Assembly (NCBI GenBank): GCA_000226015.1
Contig: JH152917.1
Coordinates: 1,027-25,798 of the forward strand
Source: Mnemiopsis leidyi
Taxonomy: Eukaryota; Ctenophora; Tentaculata; Lobata; Bolinopsidae
DNA length: 24,772 nt
Reading direction: 5' to 3'
Every line of letters begins with the position of its first letter. The stretch's first letter is position 1. Both the position numbers and the translations under genes were made by a program. This document shows positions 9,301-20,200 of this stretch, piece after piece. Under the pieces are notes generated by a model. That model saw only the letters and a list, made by a program, of their open reading frames with translations. It made no database searches and was not told the origin of the DNA.

Positions 9301-12300
9301 TTAGTATAGAGGAGAAGGAGGGTGGAGCGAACAAGCCAACCAGATCAAAAAGCAGCGTCTCTGAAAAATTGGTAATTATAAAACATTCACTTCAGATGCG
9401 ATTTGATAATCTCTACAAAAACATTTCTCCTCAATATGAACAATGATGTATAAGTGTCAAAAGCGTATGAACCTAATCTGGTCACTAACCTTTGAGAAGG
9501 TTGAGAAGGAGAGTTGAGAAGGACGCCATGCATTCTTATGAACATTTTTAAATTTTCTACAATAATAAGTTTAAATCACATGGCTATAAGTTAAACCTTG
9601 ATGTACTTGATCATGTTAATGTGCTGAAACTTATGAAGCATAGGATGCAGACCCATGGCCATACCTAAGTAAATTAAATTTGTTACAACAGATTTCGGGT
9701 TTTTATAAAGCAAAGAGGATTTTGAAATAAGTCGCCGACCAACGCGTTAGTCATGTACTTCAAGTTTTAAGATAACAAACTCTAAAGCAATTTCTGAATT
9801 AGAGACCAGGTCCACTTGTAATATGGCGTGATATTCATCAGTGCGGATTTAAGAATTGCCGCTCTGGCCATTCAAACACAGACAAAATTATTTTCATCGC
9901 GGTATTTTTTCAAATGCAGGCGTTTTTTGATCTAAATCACCTCAGAAACGGAGTTCATCAACCAAGTCTAAGCATGATGAGGACCAGATTAACGAGCCTG
10001 TTCCTGAAGGTACCGCTAAAATTTACTCAACCCTGCTTGATACTTAGATTAACAGTATTGTGTATGTGAGAGTTGAGGTATATTTCGGTGAGGTTAGATA
10101 CTTAGATAAACAGGATTGTGCAAGTGAGAGTTGAGGTATTTCGGTGAGATTAGATACTTAGATAAACAGGATTGTGCATGTGAGAGTTGAGGTATTTCGG
10201 TGAGGTTAGATACTTAGATAAACAGGATTGTGCATGTGAGAGTTGAGGTATTTTGGTGAGGTTAGATACTTAGATAAACAGTATTGAGCATGTGAGAGTT
10301 GAACTATTTTGGTGAGGTTAGATACTTAGATAAACAGGATTGTGCATGTGAGAGTTGAGGTATTTCGGTGAGGTTAGATACTTAGATAAACAGGATTGAG
10401 CATGTGAGAGTTGAGGTATTTCGGTGAGGTTAGATACTTAGATAAACAGGATTGTGCATGTGAGAGTTNNNNNNNNNNGATAAACAGGATTGTGCATGTG
10501 AGAGTTGAGGTATTTAGGTGAGGTTAGATACTTAGATAAACAGGATTGAGCATGTGAGAGTTGAGGTATTTCGGTGAGGTTAGATACTTAGATAAACAGG
10601 ATTGTGCATGTGAGAGTTGAGGCATTTCGGTAAGGTTATATACTCAGATACATAGGATTGTGCGTATCAATCGTTGTTAAATGATTCAAAAAATATTTTA
10701 CCCTTCCCCAAAAATATTGTTCTCTACAGATAGGCCCGAATATCCTTCAAAATATCATCTCTTTTACAGGAATTCCAAAGAAGAATTACCTGGGGAAGTA
10801 CATAGACAAGCACGAGGGAGAACTGTTTGACGATGGCTCTATTCGATTTAACCGCAAACCAAAAGAGAAGAAGGAAAAGGGTTTCAAAAGTTCGTTATTT
10901 GTTTTCAATAATATGACCCGTGAGAACATGTTTTGTGATTCATTATTTTAGTATCTGTTTATTCACGTCTTGTTGGTTCATGGCCATTATAAATTCCCAG
11001 CGTTGTTGTGAACTCACAGGTATTTTTAGCGAAAACGGTGTTAATGTCTTAGTCGCCGATATTTGTAGTAAAGCAGCTAGGACGAACTCAAATGTTCTAG
11101 ACCAAACCGCGGCTTATCACTGCAGATCGAATTTCTAGATGTGGGTCTTGACCTACAGTCTGAAAACTTTCTCAACCTAATAATATGCTAGTTCTGCAAG
11201 CTCGGATAATGCATTTTGCCCGCTTCTTATCCGCAGATTTAGCGTGTCTGTTTATTGCCCATTTCTGAGAATTACGTTAATCTATGATGGCCTAGTTTTG
11301 TTCTTAATTATTGCTCTTCCCTTTTGCCCCCCGATTCACTTCCTTAGAAACAGAACTTGATTTTGTTTCGCTGCTATGGTTGGCCGCATAGGTTGGTGTG
11401 TTGTTACTGTATTAATGTAACTGTAAGTGTTAGTCCTACATGCATTATACCATATACTGGTAAAGACCACACACAAGTAAAAACTATCTACCGTCCATTA
11501 TTGTTCCAATCAACTGTTCTTATTGTGATATTTTTAGGAATTTTCTCAACCAGCAAGAAAAACCGAAAAGTGGAGGAACCTAAGGATGGTATTAAATCTT
11601 GTATACTCACTGAGGAGAAGAAAAAGTTAAAAAGAGCTCAGCGAGGTCAGGACGTCATTGCGAGAGATTGATCGGTTTAATGATTTTCAACGATCATATC
11701 TTTCAAATCATGCTCTTATTATAAATAGCGATTGAAGGTCATTTATAATTATTCATTAGCCACATAAGCTTACTCATAAATCAGTCGATTTCTCATGTTG
11801 TGACATGATGAGATGTTTATGCCCCACAGAGCAAGCAGGGAAAGTTTTGTCAGTTCGAATATCGTCAAAGGAAGCGGCAGTAGATCGAGCATTCGTCTAC
11901 AGTCAGGATCACCTGGACTTGATCCTTCAAAGAAGGATGGCGTGGGTTTTCTTTCTTTCTTTTTTTAGTGATACTTGTTGTGTGAGTGCATTTTCGCAGC
12001 TGTGAAACGTCTGCATTTTGTTGATTTTATTTATTCAAATGGTAGAGAACGGTGAATTGAAGAAGAGCCATAATTTTTTATGCCCGAATGCTCGATGCTT
12101 TTTGGTAGTAACTCATTTCCCATTAGACCATTGGTCAATAACATTTGTAACCACTCCCTAAATTACTTTTCTATGTCATAGAGGACGTTACTTTTAGATA
12201 GCAAAGTTATCTCGTGATACAAGGATTTGGATTGGCCTGACTAACTTCTCATAGGTCAATCGCTGTCATATTATACAAAAAAAATTGTGGCCCTTCCTGA

Positions 12301-15300
12301 AAAATTCCCTCTGTAATCATATCGAACTATAAAAAACTAAAATGGTTGAAAACCAACGCAATTTTCATTCTACAGTTTTGAGGAATTAAAACTTGACAAG
12401 AACTGGTGTATTGCTCAACTCCATGCTGCTCTGACCCCAGAAACCCACCTTTATCAGGTACAACACTAGCTGTCTCCTTTTCATACGATTCTTATTAACC
12501 TTCTTATATTTCATTAAGATGATTCAATTATCAATCATGAAAATATTCCCTTGTTACTGATCCATGATGACTATTCCTATAGTTTCATTTATATTCCCAA
12601 AATCCCAATCTAAGAACTCACTCCATTTGAAGTACTGCATACTTAGAAGCATAGCTAAGAGCACTATGATAGTACGGTACTAGGGCAGGTTTTGAAAATA
12701 TAACACCAATCAGGACTGCAGCTGTATTTCTTGTGAATTTCTTGTTCCAATCCAAGTAAGGAAAAAAGTAAATGAATAATTGCTGTAATTTATCATGATT
12801 AAGATTTCATTCTACAGGTTGAGCTGGAAAAAGACAACGCATTTGGTCTCGGATTTTACTTGTACGGTCTAGGTCCAGACAGACTAGTCCCCTATGTCAG
12901 TATCTTTGTGAAGGATGTTATCAAAGGAGGATATGTGGACAGACAAGGCACTATCAAACCTCACGATCAAATTATCAAATGTGGACGTTAGTATCATTTT
13001 ATCATGTATTTTACAGTTGTAAAATGTAATATCCATTCAAATGATTTTAATTAAAATCTAAACAATACCCTACCATAAATCTTACCTTGAAAATTGGTCA
13101 GCGGCCAGTTTTGTTGGGATAAAGCAAGAGGAAGCCCTAAAACTAATGAAGAATCAGCCCCACTTAAAGTTAACCATGGGAAGGAAAACTAAACCGGACA
13201 ATCTTCCCGTCACCAAGAAAGATCATAAAGATACTTTAACTGAAGTCGGACAAAAATGGCTGGTAAGTCATAAAAAGTAAAAGGATACTGAAGATCACGA
13301 TTTAAACTGATAATTTGATTGCTTGATTTATTGCTCTACCGAAAGAAATAGTGCGCCTTGAAACACTTTATACATGATGTTCGTTTTTTTATTAAGTTTA
13401 ACCGTCTTTAGTTTATGATTTGAAATGCTGCAGGACCCAAAACGAAGTGCAACAGCTATGGAAAGTGGAGATTTTCGTCTTATCAAGAACAAAGATAGGA
13501 TTGATCCTTTCTTTACCTGCAGTCACTCATCCCCAAAAAAGACGATACAAATCGACACAAACAATCTCGCAAGGTTTATCAGAAAATTTAAAGCAACGGG
13601 ATAATTTGAAGTTCTTCATTCAGATCGTTCCCCAGTCTATTTTACGGTTTTGGGACGTTCAATAAAATGAATCAAAATTTATTTTTTTCATAAATGTTCA
13701 CATTTGGTTTCGTGTTCAGGATACATAGCAACAAACAGAGTTTCGAAGCTGAGGAAGGGACCCCTAACCTGAATCAGATTCTCCACGAAAGGCAAAACTT
13801 TTTGGAAGAGAAACTAGAGGTATCGAAATTTTATTTCTGAAATTGCGTATGCACCTGATATTTGACAATTGGAAACCGATCACAGTATTTGCCTTTTATA
13901 ATTCATTAGGGAAAGGAAAATCTCATTAGCTGATGGCACATATAAGCTGAGTGTATATTTTTAACTTCGACTGGAATTTGATAAGAATTGATTTACTTCG
14001 AAGGCATCGGAGAGAAAGCGAAAAGAAGCTGATAAGAAAAGGAAGGAAGCCGAAAGAAAAAATAGAGAAGCAGAGTTGAAATATCAACAGGTAGCCAATG
14101 AAATGAATAATCCAGCTGCATATTAGTTAATAACTATATATACATATTGTATATTATACAATGAATAAGACAGTAAAGATTCCATAACTGTTCAACGAAT
14201 ATATGGTAAAGTTGCTTTCTTCTAATCTATTGGACCATTGTTTGTAGCGATTATTATTTTCAGCTTCTAAGTGAGCTCAAACTTTTGAAAAATCAGAAAG
14301 ACTTTGCTTCCCAAGAAGCCAAGTATGCAAACTTAAAAATAGGAGAATTAGCCCATGAAAACACACAATTGATGTGAGTAGATTAATCTACAAAAAGTTT
14401 GTTTAATATTACAAAATACGAGTAAGCTTTCTGTAAAATGAATGGAGGTATCGAATCTTGACTTATTCTTGTTCTACAACTGGTAATTGGTACATCTTAC
14501 TTAGCAGCTAAAAACCAAAGACGTTACCTTTTGCCTCGCGCAGGCTGGATTCAAAGAAGTTAGTCTCCAGTACGTGGGACAACAAACCAGAATTAGCCGC
14601 CAAGGCTGTCGCTGGAGATTTGGAGTCACTGCTAGATCATGACGACACTGTCAGTGTCAGCACAATCAGAACTGTAGAGCCCATGATCTATTGCAGTCCA
14701 ACTAGGTCTGGCTTTAGTGAAATGGGTAAGTTGTACTGTTGCAACTGTTTCTTCGAAATTTTTGTTATTTTGTATTGATAAGCTGCTAATAAATGCTGAT
14801 TTCGTAGTGCTCGATTAAAATAGTCGCAAAAACAAAAATTTGAAAATATATAATTCCATTTTGGGAAAACAACAGCATTTAGCAGCTACCAAAGATTCAG
14901 TAACAGTCGTCACTTGTTAATGTTATCAACGGGCGATGCGCGTCTAGAATTTCTTCGAAAGGCCAGAAATGCGTGACAGCGCGTGATGGCCGCGACAGTA
15001 GGTTATCAACCTACAACACTTGTTATCACCAGCACTGTAGAGAGGAATACTGATTTTATATGATTTACTGAAAATGTTTATATATTGATGTAGGAATTAA
15101 CATAAGAATTTAACAATTTGGTAGAGAGACTATCTAGTGCGGCACTGGAGCGATCTTGTGAGATGACTCCAGGTGGGGAATACGTAAACTTGCAGCATCA
15201 GACAACAAACTTCCCCGACAACCACTCAAGGTTTTCTTTTTCAGCGATTGAAACGTTGAAAAATCAAGATCATATTGTCAGTTTTATGCAATTTGCATTA

Positions 15301-16344
15301 AATATAATATGTAAGTCTTACTCCCAATTTGAATATTGATAATGTGGCTCATACCAGATCACGACTATTTAATTGCCATCGTTAGCAAATAATTACTCTG
15401 CATTTCCACAACTTCTAGCCACAACTCACGAATCACCAGGTTCAGTTACCCATCAAGTGGAACTTCAAACTACTCCTCCAGACGACAAAGTGGACAGAGT
15501 AGTCTTCTCTCGGCTTCTGATACTAGTCACCTCACCTCCATAGTGTCCCTCAACTCCGCCCTCAGCTACACAAGTGTCACAAGCGACGAGTTTGATCCTG
15601 AGGTAGAAAATTAAATAATAAATAAATATTTTACCTATGGGATAATTGAATATGAAATATTTGGTCAATAGAATTATCGAAACATAGAATTTTCGATTGT
15701 TAAAATCATCAAATATCGATGCGGTATCGAATCAGGATCGCATCACCAAATATTCGATCGATAAAATCATCGAACGACGAATTAGGATCGAACATTCGAT
15801 CCAATCATCAAACATCTAATCTCAAATCGGGAGCGAATTTGAATATTTATCGAATTTGAATATTTATCGAATAATCGCATATCGATAAGTCGATAAAACG
15901 AATATTGGATCAATCGAATCATTGAATCTTCAAATACTGGATCGATGAAATATTGAATGTCCAATCGGGATGTTGAATCTTTACTTTTGAATTCGAATTA
16001 TCATCGAATTCTTTCGTACCTCTATTAGTGTAAAGATCTGGTATAGACTCTTCGACCAATCTGCAAATTCGTACATAAGTATTTTGCAACTGGCTTAATA
16101 GTTAGTACAGGAATGAAAGAACACATCTAATTCATTAAATTTTCAGCAAACCCCCGTGAACCGAGTTATAGACCCGAGAATGCAGATAGCGATGTCGAAC
16201 CTCCAAATAGACGACGGTCACGGGGAAATGTCCCAACACCAGATGTTTGGAGACCACGAGGATGAAGTCAGTTCGGACGAAGAAGAGGAGGAAGTAGAAG
16301 GTGTGGAAGGAAGGATTAGAGAGAACAGGATGGTTTTACTCTGA
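6330..16344 (+). CDS. PPP1R9-like: Neurabin/spinophilin-like PDZ and coiled-coil scaffold, 20 exons
   Basis: Coding exons: 6330-6409, 7231-7448, 7586-7813, 8901-9013, 9294-9371, 9946-10009, 10770-10880, 11538-11645, 11830-11941, 12376-12457, 12818-12986, 13102-13262, 13434-13573, 13720-13819, 14004-14090, 14264-14373, 14544-14725, 15125-15230, 15419-15602, 16147-16344. Every junction keeps frame, giving about 876 residues (spinophilin about 815, neurabin about 1,100). Order: basic, serine-rich disordered N-terminus with 'RSKSSIS' and 'RSKSSVS'; RVxF-like 'SIRF' at 285-288; PDZ at about 399-485 with 'GLGF' at 408-411; charged coiled coil about 575-653; serine-rich region; acidic tail 'SSDEEEEEVEG'. 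The PDZ entry 'VELEKD' and 'IFVKDVIKGG' match the neurabin type. Neurabins tether PP1 to actin. No SAM domain is seen. The PDZ call is firm, the family call moderate. Exon 9 frame is ambiguous. Confidence 0.85.
6410..7230 (+). other. Intron 1 of the PDZ gene
   Basis: This intron separates the 27-residue first exon (MLKRLKEKVMRRPRN…) from exon 2 through a split arginine codon. Its only structure is the 22-bp tandem array at 6873-7065. Confidence 0.8.
6873..7065. repeat. 22-bp tandem array, nine copies
   Basis: 'agtaac' starts at 6873, 6895, 6917, 6939, 6961, 6983, 7005, 7027 and 7049, an exact 22-bp period. The consensus is 'agtaactagaatctttatta' plus two bases, and units differ by single substitutions. 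It lies in intron 1 of the PDZ gene. It is head to tail without spacers, so it is a minisatellite and not a CRISPR array. Confidence 0.95.
7814..8900 (+). other. Intron 3 of the PDZ gene, featureless
   Basis: A 1.09-kb AT-rich intron runs between the exon ending 'SKEQEI' and the one beginning 'STLYTPTSPASFEDR', with a split aspartate codon. The acceptor 'tactcttcag' at 8891-8900 is strong. I see no repeat or gene inside it. Confidence 0.75.
9002..9100. repeat. 59-bp duplication over the exon 4 donor of the PDZ gene
   Basis: 'tccgaaaagcaggtagacat' starts at 9002 and again at 9061, and the match continues through 'gtctactgttgaagt'. The first copy is the end of exon 4 (…PSEKQ) and its donor at 9014. 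The second sits in intron 4 and offers an identical donor at 9073. A nested 'gttgaagttattt' duplication lies between them. Reading past donor 1 meets TGA within 35 bases. Confidence 0.9.
9372..9945 (+). other. Intron 5 of the PDZ gene, featureless
   Basis: A 574-bp AT-rich intron runs between '…SSVSEKL' and 'KRSSSTK…'. A short 'gagaaggttgagaaggagag' purine-rich stretch near 9494 is the only noticeable word. No gene is seen. Confidence 0.75.
10043..10665. repeat. 56-bp minisatellite, at least 11 copies, with assembly gap
   Basis: Units beginning 'cttagataaacaggattg' start at 10101, 10157, 10213, 10269, 10325, 10381, 10437, 10531 and 10587. Imperfect end units start at 10043 (with a 2-bp insertion) and 10643. 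A run of 10 Ns at 10469-10478 interrupts the array, and the flanking units are out of register by 38 instead of 56, so the true array is longer than shown. It lies in intron 6 of the PDZ gene. Confidence 0.95.
10881..11537 (+). other. Intron 7 of the PDZ gene
   Basis: This 657-bp intron follows a weak 'gtttca' donor and ends with 'tttttag'. It separates the RVxF-like motif exon from the 'IFSTS' exon through a split glycine codon. Open frames at 10920-11138 and 11357-11671 are not protein-like except where the latter overlaps exon 8. Confidence 0.7.
11830..11941 (+). CDS. Exon 9 of the PDZ gene, readable in two frames
   Basis: With the first AG (exon from 11830), the exon reads 'EQAGKVLSVRISSKEA…' and ends with two spare bases that fit exon 10 starting at 12376. 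With the AG two bases on (from 11832), it reads 'ASRESFVSSNIVKGSGSRSS…' and ends on a codon boundary that fits exon 10 starting at a second AG, 12383. Both pairings reach the PDZ domain in frame. The second reading is serine/glycine-rich like the neighbouring disordered exons; the first uses the first AG at both places. I cannot decide between them. Confidence 0.6.
12818..13262 (+). other. PDZ domain of the neurabin-like protein (exons 11-12)
   Basis: Exon 11 encodes 'VELEKDNAFGLGFYLYG', with the carboxylate-binding GLGF loop, then 'SIFVKDVIKGGYVDRQG' and 'IKPHDQIIKCG'. Exon 12 continues 'ASFVGIKQEEALKLM', the helix that lines the peptide groove, and 'LKLTMGRKT', the last strand. The insert between strands 2 and 3 ('GLGPDRLVPYVS') is where neurabin PDZ domains carry a longer loop. 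The residue after the proline, where many PDZ domains have N or D and G, is degenerate ('CGPASF'). Confidence 0.93.
13720..14373 (+). other. Coiled-coil segment of the PDZ protein (exons 14-16)
   Basis: Three phase-matched exons encode 'NLNQILHERQNFLEEKLE', a very charged stretch beginning 'ASERKRKEADKKRKEAERK' and 'LLSELKLLKNQKDFASQEAK'. Leucine and alanine spacing and the high K/E/R content fit a helical coiled coil, the position where neurabin and spinophilin also carry their dimerising coil. Confidence 0.75.
15603..16146 (+). repeat. Degenerate TCGAAT/ATTCGA-rich array in the last intron of the PDZ gene
   Basis: From about 15672 to 16012 the intron is dense in variants of 'atcgaat', 'attcga', 'atcgataaa' and 'tttgaatatttatcga', on both strands. 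One 16-bp unit, 'gaatttgaatatttat', is repeated in tandem near 15836 and 15852. Spacing is irregular, so this is a degenerate satellite-like tract. It also contains several ATCGAT palindromes. Confidence 0.75.
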
Positions 16345-16702
16345 TGTGCGATTTGATTTGAAGAAAATTTGTTTTAATATTTGTTTGTTGTCTTTTTCGG
16401 TTTGAATCCATTTCAACAACGATATATACGGTTGGTATGGAGATATGAAGTTTGACTTAAGTTTAATTCCTTTGCATTATGATCATATTTTAGCATACAC
16501 CCTCATGAATTTGAAAAAAAAACATATGCTTTATAGTCAGCAAAATTGAAATCAAATCGTTCTATTACAATTTAGAAATATCAAGTTTTCTTACCAATTT
16601 TATGATACAAGATTCAGATAAAATATCATTAACAATACCGAGCAAAAACAAAATGAAATTGAAAGTAAGCATATTGAAATGGAATCTGATGTTAATGTCA
16701 TG

Positions 16703-16708
16703 CAATAA
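16703..16708 (+). promoter_or_regulatory. Candidate poly(A) signal of the PDZ gene
   Basis: An AATAAA hexamer lies about 360 bases after the PDZ gene stop codon. It is the first canonical hexamer I noticed on this strand after the stop; AT-rich sequence makes chance hits common. Confidence 0.5.
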
Positions 16709-17099
16709 AAAGGTTGATTTATTTGAAATCCTTTGTCTTCACTCTTCCAATACAAAGTAAAACTTAACGCAAAAAATACGTAACAAATCAGCAGTGTCCC
16801 ATCTAATTCTAATGAAATTTAAAATCAGTCACCAAAAAAGAAACTAGATTGCTTTTGTTAAATTTCTTTCCATGATATTTGACGTTGATTGTATTCAAGT
16901 CCTTGCCATGTAACGATGTTTCAGTAGAAATCCAGAGTTCACACAGGTTAATTAATGGCACAGTACTCAATTTATTGTACTTCGACCTGTTAGATTTTGA
17001 GATAATAAGCATAATCCATATTTGATCCATTTCAGAATAATAATCATGTCTATACAATATTTGTGATGTTCACGACCGTGTTTAAGTGCCTATAAACAA

Positions 17100-17105
17100 T
17101 TTATT
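17100..17105 (-). promoter_or_regulatory. Candidate poly(A) signal of the minus-strand gene
   Basis: The plus strand reads 'tttatt', which is AATAAA on the minus strand, about 195 bases past the minus-strand stop at 17300-17302. Confidence 0.5.
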
Positions 17106-17299
17106 CATGACTTAGTGCTTCTATACCACTTTTACGTTCATAATGTATCCGTCTTTTACGATCATAATGTATCCATCTATTGATGGCTTTGTTTGTCCCG
17201 CTCCCACTAGGTTCTCTTCCTTAATTATCGTTCAGTCGGTTCCCACAGCTCCAGTTATAAAAGTGTTGACCAAATCACGCTGGCCAACTCCCATACAGT

Positions 17300-20200
17300 T
17301 CACCTAAGCCTCACCATGCATGCAATATACTTCCACCCTCCCTTGTTTATCTTCTCGAAGAAATCGTCCATAGTATTCGTCAGAAGACTAACAAAGGTCC
17401 GTTTACAATACTCATCATCCAAGGAATCAAACTCAACAGAGTCACTGTGCGAGGGTAACTGTCGGTATTTCCAGGTATCTGTCCAGCCCCACCAATGGAT
17501 GACCGCCCCCGGATGGTAATGTCGTACAGAGATCTTGCTGCAGACTGGGTATTTCACTTTCTTGTCCCGGATAAAGAGGGGGACCGGGTCGCTCGTGCTC
17601 TTCAGCTGCAGTTTTACCGCGTGGTTCCTGATGTGGGTACAGTCCGCCAAGCCACAACCTGAAGTGTTAAGCTGGTGAGATTATAAGGTTATCATTTTTT
17701 GTGCGATAGATTGCTTCGGTGTTATTAATCTATTAGTATTAATCATATCAAATGTATAATTAACGTCAAAGGGAAATTCTTCCAAAGTACAGATAATCAA
17801 TTATTATTAAAATTTGGTAAATATTTTTCATGCACAGACATACCTTGCCACTCCTGCCAAGTTTCTTTCTTGTGTTTGAGTTCAGTGGGGTTGCAAGAGA
17901 AAGAATAGCTGATTATGTGTCTGTTTTTCGATGACCGTGCGTGGACGTCGTAATTCAGATGATCCGTCAAATGGTTCTTTAGATCCCAAATATACCTGTA
18001 AGCGATTTGTAATTAGGTTTGCTGCTGAATTTATTCACTCGATGAGATCGGGTGGTTGATTGCAAAAAGCTATGAATCTTAATTATCCCTTAAATAAGCG
18101 CATTCAACAAGTATCGAAGACTTAGAGCCGAAAGAATTCATTTAAGGTTGCCTTTTTTAAATAGATAGTTTACCAGTTTTGTAACACAGTTTGAGTATTG
18201 GCAATAAGTATGGAGGACCCGACGACCTTAATGAACTGATTGATCATTCTGAGACCCCAAAATTACTTTAAGTTAATCACAATTATTAAGAGCTTGATCC
18301 GTTAAGAGCTTCAACAGTTATGGCAAAGCTAACCTGTTCGCTTTGCTTCTTCGCAATGCAGCTATGATTTTGCATCGAATCTAATTGAACTTTCTTGTGT
18401 GTTTCTAATTTAAATTCACTATAACCCCAAGAAGTTAGCCAGCATGTACTCGCAGGTTAACGAAATAATATTCGTCTAGCTTTCCAGCGAGACTGTCTCA
18501 ACAGCTCTCAGCTGCAAGAGTCAGGAATCTCGCAAGCAAAATACAAGTAGTTAAGGCTACAGCCTAATTAGTCCTCTTACTTGCTGGTGTCTAACAAGAA
18601 TTGCGCCCGCTTGGTTAGGTCTCAGGCGGACGCTAGATTTCCATCTCTTTAATTGTACAGCAAATACTATGCGGATATAAGATTAACCTGTGTTAAAAGC
18701 AATTGTGACCGTGTTTAAGATATAACATATACTGACATCATATCTGTCATGTCGCGGTTATACCCGAAAATTGTACCTCAAAGAATGCCAAACCGTTTAA
18801 TCTCGACAATATCCGTCTCAAATTCCGATTGAGAAATTATAAGTATAACTATGAGCGGCTACTGTGAGTGTGATAATATCGGCCGTAAAGTTAAAAAGAA
18901 TGACCATTTTATCGTAACTAATTGTAATGTGATAAATGAAATGTCAGCTGTAAAGATTTAAGGACCTGTACCTGTTTACAACCAGGACTAAGATAAATTT
19001 ATCGACGGTGCAGATATATATATTATAACTAAGCAGTTTGTGATAACAATTTCAACTTAAATAGTAACAGCTGATCATTACTCAAGGTCTAAAATATTAG
19101 GCGTTGATGTTTTGTCATAATTTCGGCGATACGTTATACCACGGAAGGCCATAAACTTACTTGCACACAACACGAACCAAAGGCAAAGGAATAATAAAAT
19201 CGTGCAGATAAATTGGCGCGGAACTCGTGCTAAGACTTGCTGCGCGTTGAATTCTGCACATGGGCGCATTTGACCGGAATTTATTCAGTTCATCATGTTG
19301 AGTGTTTACTGTTTGCGCGCAATATTTGACATCACTGAGTGTAGTTGCGTTCGTGCTTGTTTCGAGTTCAGTATTCTTTGGTACGACTATAGTACCTAAC
19401 TTTATATTAATTGTCTGAATTATCTTTTATCAATTTGTATAACCATTGCATTTTGACAGTTGACAGTGAACAATAAACATACAAGTTTTTTAGCTGTCCG
19501 CACCTTTTGTTCGTTTTCCGCACCTTTTGTTCGTTTTCCCGCCAAACGACAATTTCAGCATCCGACCGCTTTTACGTTTATCATTATGCAATCCCATTTA
19601 CCGACAGTTCTTGTTTTACAAAGATCTACCGTCTTCGTGATGTTGGTCAGTTGAGCTGCAAATGCAGTCCAAGTAGCCACGCGCAATTGCATGTGTTGGA
19701 CCAGAAATTTCTTAGGCAAATAACTTTGCGTAGGACTAGGAGCAAGCTTTCTAGCCTCGAAAGCTGCGTTCACGTGGTAACGAACGTCTTGCGGAGTTTA
19801 ACGCATGTTTTCATCTGTTACACCAGACACCATGAAATTTACCTACCTACCTACCCATCCACCCCAAAATCCGACCACTTTAAACCATCTACTTTACTTT
19901 TTTGCCTTCGGCAAAAAAGAAGAGATGGAAAAAATGTTAGTGTAAATAGTTTTCTTGCCTATTATGCAAACTTCCGCGCTCAATTTTATACCTGCTTAAC
20001 TGAAGTTCGAATAGTGTATTACAGGTACTAAAGCAGTAAACAATGCTCAACTGTTTAACCACTGTCAATTACAAACTATGTATTACCATTAATTATATGT
20101 ACCATTAGTAACCAAAAATGATTTGTTAAAAAGATAAGAATTCCATTATACTTATGTAATTCCATCATTATTATCAATTAGGACCAAATTGGACCGACCA

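Larger units (their letters stand above)
16345..17299. other. Convergent 3' intergenic region
   Basis: The PDZ gene and the minus-strand gene end 955 bp apart, tail to tail. The interval is AT-rich with no supported gene; the 82-codon minus-strand frame at 16809-17057 would lie in the 3' region and shows no recognisable content. Confidence 0.75.

Noticed and set aside
13420..13665. 81-codon frame starting 'MKCCRTQNE'
   Set aside because: It is a different frame of PDZ-gene exon 13, whose own frame fits both neighbouring exons.
18430..18610. Terminal inverted repeats of a transposon ('gttagccagca' against 'tgctggtgtctaac')
   Set aside because: The match is short, gapped and unsupported by target-site duplication or internal coding sequence.
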